From Ditylenchus dipsaci (lineage: Eukaryota; Nematoda; Chromadorea; Rhabditida; Anguinidae), in NCBI GenBank assembly GCA_004194705.1, contig SADC01001368.1:1-64000 (forward strand): DNA of 64,000 nucleotides, written 5' to 3'. This document shows, one piece after another, positions 24,141 through 37,500 of this stretch (position 1 is its first letter; every line of letters starts with the position of its first letter). Below the pieces are notes generated by a model. The model saw only the letters and a list, made by a program, of their open reading frames with translations. It searched no databases and was not told the DNA's origin. Position numbers and translations under genes: made by a program.

Positions 24141-24672
24141 TAAAGGACCGTAGTCACTTTTCTAAATTGTCCCCCGCTTATTCAGAATTACTTTCTTCAT
24201 CATTAAACTTCTATACAAAATTTTCAACTTGGTTTCTAGCAAAACAAGGCATAGAATTTGGGAGAAGGCCGTTTCGTATTCGCGTTTCTCGTATTTGACA
24301 AAACTCGTATTCGCAGAATTTGAAGTTGTGTTCTTGGCATTGTTATTCCGGCCAACTTTTAAAGTTCACTCTTCAATAAGTTACCACTCATTTTGTAGCT
24401 TATCTTACTGGCTAAAAATTAGTGGTGACTTACCAAAAAGTAAAATTCGAAAATGGGCCAAAATAACAACGCCAAGAACACGAATTTAAATTCTACGAAT
24501 ACGAGTTTTGTCAAATACGAGAAACGCGAATACGAAACGGCCCCCTCCCTAGAATTTGATTAGTTAAAGTTTTGTTAGAAACCAAGTTGAAAAATTTGTA
24601 TGAAAGTCCAATGATTACGTTTTTTTGAATTGACGGGGGACAATCGTTGTCGTAGACGGCAATGGTCCTTTA
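24141..24672. mobile_element. MITE family A, copy split by a second MITE
   Basis: TAAAGGACCGTAGTC to GGCAATGGTCCTTTA with the family A layout (CAACTTGGTTTCTAGCAAAA and its inverse). The centre is interrupted at 24,260-24,549. Confidence 0.85.
24260..24549. mobile_element. 290-bp MITE inserted in family A, 8-bp target duplication
   Basis: Ends GGGAGAAGGCCGTTTCGTAT and the inverse, arms of about 55 bp with CTCGTATTTGACAAAACTCG. TAGAATTT occurs directly on both sides (24,252-24,259 and 24,550-24,557). An 8-bp duplication fits hAT or Mutator-type elements. Confidence 0.85.
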
Positions 24673-25199
24673 AGGTTTGTGTTTTGTTCATGGCCAAAAA
24701 TCTTCAGGCTCCCATCAAAACTCCTGCGGTATACGAATTGCAGAACAAACTTTCAAACAATTTTAGAGTAACTTTTTTAATTTTAACGTGTAGCCATTTT
24801 ATACCTGAAATGACCGCCAGTATATAGCTGATACTTTAAAAAAAAGAACTGTCAAAATTTATATGAATTTTTTTTTAAATCATCAATAGCAAGAGACAGC
24901 GTGTACATGATTCAACCAGTGGAACATGCTGTCTCGCGACTTGCCATTACTTATTTCTACTTTGAGAGTTCTTATTTTTAAAAAAGTTAGGTGGATTCTA
25001 GCGGTTATTTCGAGCATAAAATGACTGCAAGTTAAAATTGAAAGAGTGGCTCAGCAACTCGTGCCTTGCGGGAGTGTGAAGGAAGTTTCTAGGTTTCTAT
25101 CATAAGTCGAACTAATTCCGTAAAATACATCATTACATCCAAAAGAAGTCTCCTTGAAACAACACCGAACTTTTTTAATGCCCTTAGCTCTCGCCAAAT

Positions 25200-25530
25200 C
25201 AAGTATATTTTAAAAAGACCAAAATATAAGTACTTGACTCCTTTTTTGCTTCTTCGATGAAGCAGAAGATTTTAAGCCAGTAGTGTCATCTTCTTTTCTT
25301 TGCTAAGCTACATTGAAGAGCTTTTAGTGTGGTGCATGGAGGAGCCTCGAAAAAGTCGAGCATCATCACTGAACAGCAGCAGCAAGCAAGAGTTGCATTG
25401 GCAGTGGGAGTAGTGACCCGCCTTCAGAGCAGCAAGAAACCCCTTATTTAGGGGTAGTCTTCTCCGATTACTATATATTGCCTTAGGCCAAACTCACTCA
25501 CACACAACCCAACCACCACTACTTTTGGGC
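25200..25530 (+). promoter_or_regulatory. Probable 5' region of the receptor gene
   Basis: Non-repetitive sequence directly before the first recognised receptor exon. It contains AGCAGCAGCAAGCAAGAG, a short ATG ORF at 25,336 (about 25 codons) out of frame with the exon, and CACTCACACACAACCC. No TATA box was identified. It may hold the 5' UTR or a first coding exon that I could not define. Confidence 0.35.
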
Positions 25531-25532
25531 AG

Positions 25533-28500
25533 GGCAAAGGGTCTATTAGCTGCCTTGATCTGGAGGATGATGATGTGCTTCATTTCACAATTGGAGCAAA
25601 GGGTGTAGCCCCTGATGCCGTTAGAGCTCCACTGGGATGTGGATGCATTGGTGCAGCAGCAGCGTGGTGGTCCCCTCTCTTGGCTGTGCTCAACACCTCC
25701 TCAACCCTGGCCACTGACTTGCTGGCTACCTCCACTATTGTGGTGGCTGAGGTTGAGGGCAGCAGGAATCAGGTGCTACTGGGCTGGCCTAGTGTCATCT
25801 TGATCGTAGTCATGGTTGGTTTTTAAGTTAAAATTAATTTGAGCTGCGATGGTTGTTTTAATTTCAAAGATTTACCGAGTTTTGTACTATGTAAATACAG
25901 GGTGTCTCAAGTTCCAATTTTTCTGACATTTTCGGAGACCTATTTTTACAAATCCACTCAGAGTTGAAAAGCAATTTATTGGTATATAATATCAAAAGTT
26001 TGTATTTTACCTTCTCCTAATCCCAAAGTTGAAAATTTTCAAGCAGATAACCTTTCAGTTTTATAAAAAATATTTGACGCTACTTGCATATACCCCCCCC
26101 CCAAATCAACTTTTTTTAAAAGTGTTTAAAACACCCTATATCTACTCAAAATCGCCTCTGGAGTTCAAAAAAAACATTATTTTTGAGTTCTGGTGGATAA
26201 AAAATTGAGTTTTGGGCACTTTTAAATTTCGACTTTTTACCTGTTTTATCATGTTTTGGTCACTGGAGCTGGGCAAAAATAGTCTCTAAATGCATTTTTG
26301 ATCAGAAGTCTTGCTCGGAATTATGTCTAAGGTAAGTGAGTGCGCGCATCTCTAACCAACCAAACCCCTGCGCCCCCTTCGGGGGCGCAGGGGGCTTGGT
26401 TGCTTGGGGTTGAGATGCGCACACCCACATACCTTAGACGCAAATCACTCGAAAGTGACTCTGGATGCATAAAAATGTATGCATACCAGAGTTTATTTAT
26501 GCGGTAGGCCCCAGTCAACAAAACTATGTTCAACATCTTCCTTTTTGTTCAAAATTGGCCCCTTTTTGGTCTGTTCCCACCCTAATACAGCCTTAAATCC
26601 CTTCGAAAATGGTCAAAATGGGTACTTTTTGGTGGTCCAGAAACTCGATTTTTATTGACCAGAACTCAAAAATAATGTCTTTTTGAGCTTCTGAGGCCAT
26701 TTGAGGTCGATATAGGATGTTTGGGAACATTTTTAAAAAAGTTGATTTGGGGGGGGGGGGGTATATGCAAGTAGCGCCAAATATTTTTACTTAACCGAAA
26801 GTCTTAAAATTTGAATTCTTAATGTACAGGGTGAGCCAAAAAAAACCCCTGAAATTTGACGGCGCCGTAAGGCCAGTTTTAATCATGATTTTGTTGCCAA
26901 TGATATTTCATTTTGTAGCCCCAATAATGCTCTAATGAATGGTATATTAACACTGGAAAACTGAAAAATATTATTGATAAAAAATCAGAACCAAAACCTT
27001 AACCTCGATTTTCAAATTTTCAGTTTTTGTTGAAGTAACATGTGGTCAAAACACTCATTGAGTTTTAAGTGCTGTAACGATATATTCCCATTTTGTTGTA
27101 GCGCAGCTCAAGAGCTACAAAACCCACTTTACAGAAATTTTTTGAAAACAAAAATGTTGAAATATGGTTGTTTGAAAAAAATCAAGAATAGCCAAATAAC
27201 GCTTTTCTCAAATTTTTTCGAATTTCAGTCATTTTTTAACGTGGTTGCTTTTTTCAAAAGGTCATATCTCATCACTTAAATTTTCAATTTTTTTCTGTAA
27301 AGTGTGTTTTGTAGCTTTTGAGCTGCGCTACGACGTAGTGTTAAGATTTTGTTACAGTGCTAAAAACTTGATCAAACTTTTGATCAGTAAAGTGACAAAA
27401 AAAGGTCATCTTAACGATTTAAAATGACTTAACTTTCAGTTTTTCAATATTAATATACTATTCGTTAAAGCATTGTTGGGGCTACAAAATGACATATCAT
27501 TAGCAACAAAATCATAATTGAAACTGGCCTTACGACGCCGTCAAAGTTCAAGGGTTTTTTTGGTTCACCCTGTGGTAAACAAGTTCGGTCTTTTTAGCTA
27601 TATCCAAACTACTTCCAATGAAAAATTTAAGGCTATTCTGTCAGTGGTTACAATCGTAGGCAACTTAATTGTGCTACTGTCTTACTATCTTGACAAGACC
27701 ATCAGGCAGCCTAGCAACTATTTCATCTTTTCTTTAGCAGTCAGTGATTTGGTGGGTGCATATTACATTTCCAAATGAATAAGTCAGTAAAAAGTCCAAA
27801 TGTTTAAAGGTTTAATTTTATTTTGCGCGTAAAGTCCCGCCATGGTCAAGGCTGTCGAAATATGGTCGATCGACTACATGTGGTGACAACTCCGATCCTC
27901 AGGATTCCTCTTCGGCATGTAAATGGGCCCTTTAAGCTACATTTTGGTACACGAAGTTTTGGTGTAGCCAATTCATAATTTCAAGGGATGAATCAGCCAA
28001 ATTGTTAAGCAAATAAAATTTGAGCTCTAAAAGTCATGCCCACTGAGCTTCGTAAGCATCTACCGACTGTAAGAACTTTGTAATTGTTAAAACTCATGGA
28101 GCTTTTGTTTTCACAAATTCAATCGATGTTAAAGTGTTCCAAAAATTTATTTCCTGAGTGTATTGATGTGTGTAGGCATGGGAAATGCCTCATCAAATGC
28201 AATAAATTAAAGTTAAAAAACAGGCCGGCTCTTTCCATGATGCTATCCTCTCAATTTCCATCCATAATTTGGGCAAGACAAATTCGGTGCACTATTTCCC
28301 CTGGCCAAATCTCTGGCTATGTTAGTGCCTTGTCAAGTTTTTGAAATGCTGCTGTCGAGATTAAATTTGATTTTCCAGCGCATCCTGCCCCTTTTAAGAG
28401 CTTTTTGGCTAGTGCCACCCTGCCCATTTAAGGGTGAGGGAGGTTAGGAGTAGCGGGAGAAGAAGAAGAAGCAAACAAATGATTTACGACGACACACAGC

Positions 28501-31500
28501 TTCTTTTTCACCTAAATAGGGGTGGGCTAGCCACGTAGGAAAGAATCGTTTTTATTTCAGGATATTATTGACTCATTACTTAAGAAAAAGAAAAAATACT
28601 TTGACAAACTTGATTGATTACGCATATTAATTTTGGATTGCTACTATCACTTAATTTATATGAGGATGATTAAACCGCGAGTTATATACATCCCCTTGCT
28701 TAAGACACACCTGGCTAGTTGATCTAATAGCCCCACACTAGTGCAGTTACCGTATTTCTTCTTATTGGCCACCAGCCTCTAGTAAGCTATAATAACCCAC
28801 CATCCTTAACTTTGAGAGTCTTTATCTTGGGGGGTAATAAAAACTTGACGCTACTTGGACATACCCACCCGAACCAATTTGTTAAAAAAGCTTTCTATGA
28901 AGCACATGAAAATATTTTAAAGTGACCCCAAAACTAAATTTTTGGTTTATCACACCTTAAAATAAGTCATTTTTTGAGCTTCTGTGGTGACTTTGAATAG
29001 TTATGTGGTAATCAGCAGCCTTTTGAAAAAAATATGATTTGGGGTGAGTATATCCAGATAGCGCCGAAATTTTTATACTTCTCTTCTTTGCGTCTTGCTC
29101 GGGAGCTCTACCGATTCCTCTTTTCGATTCTAGATGATATCAGCCAGCAAAAAAATACGATTTGTATCAACTGACAACCATGTCAACTGACTCCCTTTTT
29201 GCAAGTAAACAAAAGTTTGTCGTAGTTTTTTGTACGTAGGAAAATATTTAAGTTTGTCAAAGATTAGGGCTTCTGGGCGCCTAAGGCTCTGCCCAAGCTA
29301 GAAAAAATAGAAAAAAAATATTTTGGAAGTAGTCATCAATTGATGGTCGTGAGGCAGTATAGCTTTATAATTTACCGGAATCGCCCTCAAAATGACCTTA
29401 GCCACCCACGGAGGTGAACCTAAAAGTTACCTTTATATTTCTCATAAATCTATATCTTAATTACTGCGGATGTACACGGCAACAAGACTTTAGTGGTTCT
29501 ATAAGCTCAAAAAATAACAAACTTTAGAAAATATTTTTCAACCCATGTCCGCACTTCTTTTGCGTCAATACACAAAAACATAGACCCTTGTTTTTTTCTG
29601 AACCAATTATGACTTATTTAAAATGCAGTTGCAATTATCCATTTATCCAAGTGCTGCTGTTGACACAAACAAAGGAGGACACAGGATCAATTGAAGAAAA
29701 TACTTGTTGCAATTATCACTAAACTTAGGGAAGGGCTTGTTTGGAAGGGCAAGAAAAAGCAAAGAAAAAACATATTTTGGTCGATTTAGCAAATTGGGAG
29801 TTTGGAAGGGGGCATTTGGGTGGGCGAAATTCAATTTATGACCACTTTTTATTCCAACTGATTTGCACCATTTGGTGGAAGCAAAGTTTGGTTTTTTTCG
29901 TTGGGTGGATAATCATGGAGTCCTGGAGCAATTTTTCAAAGCGTTCTTTTTCTCGCCTAAATTGAAGGATGTGGGATTTGTAGTGGGAATATCAGGCCAA
30001 ATATCTGGCTGTCCTAGTTGCTGGGACTAATATGTCAGAGGGAATGCATGAAAACGAAGATTTTCACCATGTTTTTCCCTAGAGAAAAGGCCGGAAAAAG
30101 GAATGGTGGGAGAAGAGTGATTTGAGGGAATGCTTGCTACTTCTCATTGAAAATTCTTTTCAATGATGACTTGAGCTGAAAAAAAGAGTAAAATGTACAA
30201 CTCAACACGAGAATAGAGGGATGCTAAGTGAAAAGTAGGATCAAAGTTGACAAAAAAGCACTTTGGATTTGGAGACACTGAGGTCTAGAGATGCAAATAC
30301 AGACCTACAAGGCCAACTTAAAGGCCCTCAAAGTCAAAGCCCTTGCCAAAAAAGCAACACATCAAGTTTTTACTCAGCAATACAGTCAAATTACGATTCA
30401 ACTTACATCTAGAGGATACTCACAAATTTCATGACACCAAAATTTTCGGGACTATTTTGTACAGTGCTTGCAAATGTTAAAGGATTTTATAACTTTGCGG
30501 CGGCGTCGCCAGGTGCCGCCAAGAATTTTTTTAAAGCTACAAAAAATTGAGAAAAAAAAATATAAAATCAGCCCTGTCAGGACCCCCGTCACGTAAGACA
30601 TCGATCAATAAACTTTTTGACGAAGAGGGCCGGCGTGATTTAACATATTTTCTCTAAAAATACACACCTTCTCCACAACGGTTCTCCTTTACAAAGAATT
30701 TGTTTGTGATTAACGGAATAAATAAAATTAGCGGACAGTAGAGGAAGGTGGTCACTATATGGGGAACACTATGGAGACAGTCGATTATATTGCTATTTTT
30801 GAAATTATGACATGCATGAAGAAGGCGGAAGTTCAAAGTAAAACTTTTAAACTTTTGTAAAATCACAAAAGTCAAAAAAAAATCAATCTAAAAGCTACAA
30901 ATCAAGATTTTTAATTTTTTGTTGAATTGCAGATTATTGGCCTTGAGGGGTAAGTTATATTTTTTAAGACAAGCCGCATATTGAAAACTGAACATGAAGC
31001 AACTTAGATTTCCTGTTTACACTTATTTCTTTATCAATGATCAGAGATGGCCATTTGGTGCCTTTGTTTGTGTCAGTTTCATTTTGTTCATACAGTCAAA
31101 CCTCAATATAACGAATATTTTTTGACGCCTATTTAGCCAGTGATTACGTTAAATGGCTTATAGTATACCCGTGATACAACGAAACCATCGATATAACGAA
31201 CATTGTGGCCGGTCCCCAGGGGTTCGCTATATCGAGTTATGACTGTATATTGTTTTTTCCTATTTTTTCTATATTGTCACTTGCAGGACTTATGGCTTTC
31301 CATTGATTATTCTTGTTGTTTGGCAAGTATATACACGGTGCTAGGAATCACTGTCGACAGGTGTGTGGGCCCTCACCCACCCCCACCAAACCATTTATAC
31401 CAATATTTTAGATATTGCTCAGTCAAATATCCAGCGGGTAAGTGCTGCTTAGATTACAAATCCTATTTACTATCCTATTTTATAGCTTATCGGAATTGGC

Positions 31501-34500
31501 GAACACAGTCAAGAATTCTGATCATCATTGCTGCAACATGGATTGTGAGCTTTTTGATTTGATAACAAAACCACATACCGTATTTATTCTAATATACGGG
31601 TGGTCTCTATTTGAAGGGTAGTCTTTTATAGACGGGCACCCTTCAACGGGGGTTGAAGAATAGACGGGTATACCCGTCTATTAGAAAAATACGGTACATT
31701 GTTACTACACTAGTCTTGTTTGATTATAGGACAGGAAAAGTTTAAAAGTGAAAAATAGTGAATTATTTGGGCAGTAGACCTAGGAGGGATTTTATAGTAC
31801 AGCTATATTTCATGGATCAACTTTTTAGTGACTTAGGCTAACACCTCGAATATTTTTTTAAAAAATAGTACGTGACGAGAATTGCAGATTGTCATAGATC
31901 AATCTGCAAGGGTAAAAGTGTGATCGAATATTAATCATCTTCAAAGGCAATCTGAAAAATTTGAGGGCTTTCATTGCCTGAGTATATAAGATAAATATTT
32001 TAAATGCAAATAAAACATATTAAAAAACATTTTGATTACTTTTAAAGTAAAAAATGTGTCCCTCGCGTATTCGTTGCAAGATGACTTGAAACATTTTACA
32101 AACCTAAAATTTTAAATTTTCAGATACCAAGCCTTCTATTTGTAATTTCTATATTCGGGTACGCTTTTTAATGCAATATATGTTTTAAGAGGTCTTTCTT
32201 CCAGGTATGGGTTCTTTTCGGGTCGAGGAAGGATTTTGAAGGCAGATGAGTGCTATGTTCAGTTCATGACAAATGCCTATTTGAATATGGGTGAGAGCAT
32301 TTACGGAAATCGCATTAAATTCACTAAATATATATTTTATTCAATTGCAGGCATGTATATTGCCTATTATTGGTATAAGTTTTCCATGTTTTATATGTTC
32401 AAAGTGTAAAAACAATTAGTGTAGGTCTACCCTATTCCTCATGCTCTACCTCTATTATGGAATATACTCAGCAGCTAAGAAGCTGGCAAACAAAAGTGAT
32501 CAGGTATTCTTACTGTTAGCCACAATGGCTTTCATTTTTATGTAAATATCATAAAATTTGCCTGCTTTGTCAGAAAATCGCCCCGTGTTGTTAGAAAAGT
32601 TGCCCATTTTTCAAAAAAGTTGCTTTTTGTCAAAAAAAGTTGCGATTAAAGTTACTTTTTCCGTTCATCCCCCTTCCTACTCCGAAATTTTCAGAGAGTG
32701 TTCCAAAAAGACAATTTGCCGTAAATCCTCTAATATAAGACCTCACCCTGTGATTCAAAATCATGTTCTTGGCATTGTATTTTCGGCGCTACTATAGAAT
32801 ACCCCCCCCCCAAAAATCCGACCTTATAAAATCGCTGTAACTACCCTTGCAAACAACAAGTTTAGGCTTAGCCCTTAGGCTTGGGGGTAGGCCAGCGTAC
32901 GGAAGTTGTGACTAATGAAGAGTTTGCGCACATTTTCCGGGGTCTGGGACATATATTTGGGTACTTTTACTTAAGTTTTAAAAGGTCGGATTTTTTTTGG
33001 GGGGGGGGGGTATTCTATAGTAGGGTCGTATTTTCGACCCGCTTTTTGAAGAATTCTCTTATACAAGTTACCACTCATCTTGTAGCTAGTGAGATGAGCT
33101 ACAAAATAGGTGGTAATTTACCCGAGAGCGATCTTCAATGGTAGGTCAAAAACACAATGCCACAAAAACGTTTTTTTGAATTTAGGGGCGGAGGTCTTAT
33201 ATTAGAGGATTTACGGTGATCTTTTTTCTGCCTTTTTACGTAACAAGAAACATTTCGGTTCTTATCGGTTATCCGCACCCACCTATTTTCTATTTTCTAT
33301 TTTCTATGATGTAACTTGACTATTTTGTGGAAAAAGTAAGTGGGGTGCGGATAACCGATAAGAACCAACATTTCTAAACAGTTTCCCATCACTGTTCATG
33401 GAAGTGACCTTCAACGATGAAAATTCGCTAAAAAATTATAAGATTTCATATAAAATGCTAAATTTGTTCACCTACAACACTTAAAACAACAACATTCTAC
33501 ACAAGCACGAACATCACACCACTCAGTTATCGGTCTCAGTCACACAACATTTCATGAGCAGGCGGCTCATATTCTTGGCCACATATTCTTCCTTTACCAA
33601 TTTTTTTATCGGACTATTCTTCAGCCAGACTGTGCTTTACCTTTTCGGGTTTTGTCCACCTTTTATTGTACTATATTCAGCAAATTATACGTCATTCAAA
33701 AGCTAAAATTCAGCTCTATCTGTTTGCAAGCTTCGAGATTTCAATTTAAAACTTGGTGAAAACAAACAAAATGGTGAAAAATGACCAAAACCACAATTAC
33801 CACAACCACAACGCGGTCCATCTTCAAAAAAGTATCAAATCGGCGGCTCGAAACTTGAAAAAAGATAGCCTTGAATGTTAGCTTTTGAGTATCATATAAG
33901 TTGTTTGAAGTTAAACTAAAAGATATGGACAAAAACCTTGAAAAGTAAAGCCCAGCCTGGTTGAAGAATAGTCCGGTTGAAGAATTGGTAGTTGAAGAAT
34001 ATGTATGGAGCCGAGCAGGCAACTTATCTGACAAAACGGGCAACTTTTCTGCCCCCACGGAAACTTTTATTTGTCTTCCTTATTTTTTTGTGCCATTGGT
34101 GTTTATTTAAAATTTTAGTTACCGCTTATATTTTGGTTGAATTTTTGGAAATTTCTGTTTTTCATATTCTTGTATTCGCTACTAGCGCCGAAAACTCGCT
34201 TAATTTTTGAAAAATATATATAATTTTATGGTAAACTGACCTTTTTAAAGGACCATACTTGTTGATGACAATGGGAATTTGGCAAATTCAAATGCGCGCG
34301 GGGCACTTTTTTTTACTCCGAAATGATTTTTTAAATCATTTATTATGTATTAACAGAAATTATCAAAAATAACAGGGCAGACACGTTAATCGAACCTGAG
34401 ATCGACAATCACCACACAACGCCACTATACAACTGAGCTACCTATGCCACTTATGTAAACCGTTGTTTTTTACGTTCATATACCATCGACATATAATTCA

Positions 34501-37500
34501 AAAAATATTTTTGGAGTAAAAAAAATGTCCCGCACGCGTTTGAATTTGCCAAATTCCCATTGTCATCAACAAGTCCGGTCCTTTAAATGAAAAGTGTACT
34601 TAATCTTTATGCGGTGGCCACAATGGAGGTGTGAAGCCGAAGTGTAAAGTCTTTGACTAGCCAGAGCTAGGTCATTTTGACTCGAAAATGCGAGATCAAA
34701 GCTTTCAACTTTCATTCTTTGGCTCCTTTACATGAAAAAACATTAATCTCGGTCATTAAAACATATAACGAAATTTTGCTGACTTCGCACTTTGACTTCA
34801 CACATCACACCTCCATTCTGGCCAAGGCATTAATTCGAAGTGCTCAATAGTATCAAACTTCTAAGTATAAATTCTGCAATCTCATTTGCCAAAGATGTTA
34901 ATTTTCGTAAAAATTAAACACTCTGTTGGGTCCTTGGGTTTGATCAGCACTCTGTGAGGGTACTTTTTAGTTGCTTAAAAACCTTAGTTAACAGCGGTCC
35001 AATCAGGGATACTCAAATGATTTGAGATATTTGTGATATTTTTTTATCGACACATGTTGGCACAATAAGAAAGCTCTTGACGCTTCGCATTTTTTCGCAA
35101 GTCATCTTTATTATTCTATGTGAAGAAGAACAAAAGACTGGCCTTGTTGGAGACGCGCACTCGAGCATCCACCAAAAGAGAAGCAGTGTCAACTATGGGA
35201 GTGTCAGAAGCGGCCTTAAGTAACAGTGCTGTCGAGTCACCACACTCTTCAGACTCTTATTGCCCCAGGTAGTGCTTTATTTAAGAAGTTAAATCAATAT
35301 TGACTTATTTATTTGCCCTTTAGTTTCTAAATTTTATTGATGACTATGTTTTTTAAGGGGATTATACTCAAAAGTATATATTCTTCTTGACTTATTTGTA
35401 ACGCTTCACTTAACTCAAAAGGAAGGGATTAGGTAGCGTATATTAAGCAAAAACTAAAATATGGCTTTTCAAAGGCAACAGTTGCAAATGATGATAAATT
35501 TAGATTTTTAGAAGTCATTCTCTGTAATGCAGTCGGGCTCCAAATTAACATGCACCCCAAAAGTTTGTCCCTCCATGGCAAAATACATTAAAAGTGTGCA
35601 CAGTACAAAAAATGGTAATTTATCGCTCGTATTAAAAAAAACGTGTTTTGGCAGCCTGCCATTGACACTTTTTTGAACTTCTTAAAATTCTTTTTTTTTC
35701 AATCCGAAGCCGAGATTCTAGGTCGAAAAATTGCAAAAATTAATATTTCATCGGTCGTTTCTGAGAGACACAATAATTTTACTATTTAGACCTACAACTG
35801 ATGATTTTAGTAGAAACTTTTTAAAAATGAAACTCACAAGACTTATTGGCCCTAACGCAGAATGGGTACAGATTTTACGAGAGGGTTCCCCTTTTGTTTT
35901 TTTTTCTCAAAATCAATTATTTCGACGTACAACGTAACATCTGTTTCAATGCAACATTCCAAATTGTCCCCGCAATTGTTACATTTTAACGAATTTTTCA
36001 GTAAGCTCAAACTAGTTAGAAATGCTATGGCATTTTCAAGGGATAATTGAAACATATCTCTTAACCAAATCTTTTTTAGGTCCGTCGCTTTTATTTCTCA
36101 ACCAAATGCATGCGAACCAATTTCCTAGAAATAAAGGCAGAAAAAAATACAAGTGTTTTGTTGAACGCTGAAATAATTGATTTTGAGAAAAAAACAAAAG
36201 GAGGGACACTTTTGTATAATCGGTACCCATTCTGCGTTAGGGCCGACTTACTTTTAAGACGTAATTGTCAGCTGTCGAGAGTTTCGAGTCTAAATGGAAA
36301 ATCTAGCGTGCTTCTCGGCAAAATCATACTTCCTGCAACTTTTATGACTAGACTATCGGATCGCAATTTACAAAAGACTTTAAAAAAGTTATCGGATCCT
36401 GAGCGGGACTAACTTGATGTGGTGTCACTATATTGAGACTCGACTTTGCAGGAAATGTGGCAATTTATCCACTACACAGCTTACCTACCTGCATTAGAAA
36501 GTCAGAGCTACCATTTTAGACCTCAAAGAAACTAAGATTTCGGTTTAAGCACCAAGTGAGAATGATAAAAAAAAGTCAGACGATGTATTTTGTCTCGTTA
36601 CAGCCAGTGCTAAAAAGTCCAAATCCTCAAAAAACGTGAATAAAAGAATAAAAAATTGTGTGTTATTCTCATAGGCGTACCAAGATTTTCTGAGGGGGAG
36701 GGTAAATAGGCTAAAAATCCTGTTGGAGTGGGGGGGGAGATAGCTAAAAAAGCTAAATTAGGCTAAAAAATCATGACGGGGGCGGAAGGGGGGGGGCTAT
36801 AGCCCGGCTAGAATACCCCCCCCCCCCGGATACGCCTACAGTTATTCTACATTCTTCAGAACAAATACACGTTGTGCGAGCACTTCCCTCAATACAACTG
36901 ATGCTAATGGAAAACTTTTATGCAAGGCTCCAGCTTTGTCGGTAGAGCAAGATAAATCTTCTCTTACAGGTTGTTTTCACTATATTTGCAGACCGAAACC
37001 AGTGTTCACCTTTGTAATTTTAAGTTACGGGTGCTGCCGACAAATCAACAACGTTTGAAAAAGATCCACCAAGTGCTCCATTCCCATCTTCCTCAGAGAC
37101 CATTGAACGAGACTTAACCACTGGTGCCTTCCAAGTAGACGATGAGTTCCCTTTTATTGACGAGCTCAACTCCAATTCTTCCCTTTTTGGAGTCACAACC
37201 ATTGCAGATGATTCGGTGGGAGTGATTATACAGCTGGGAAATGAAATAGATCAACCTAATTATCATTCTTTGGCTTATCAATTGAGTTTTCCGAAAGCGG
37301 TAAGCTTACAATTATGGCAAAAAATATTGTTCAAACTTCCATATTTTAGATACCCAATTGCGTCAAGAATGGGAATAGCACCATCAACAGCAATAATGTG
37401 GTACCCAACTTCACTTCCAGGTATGTGAAATTAGGGGTTATATAACAATAAATTAGGAGAGCTCGTGCTAATTAAAAAAGGCGAAAAAAAATATGCAAAA

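Noticed and set aside
25336..25413. First coding exon of the receptor
   Set aside because: The ATG opens about 25 codons ending in TAG. It is out of frame with the TM1 exon and no donor of the right phase was found.
31203..31562. 119-codon ORF across receptor exons
   Set aside because: It reads through two introns and a MITE; the true coding parts are three separate exons with GT/AG borders.
33741..34058. 105-codon minus-strand ORF
   Set aside because: It lies in the arms of a palindromic MITE within a receptor intron, with no homology.
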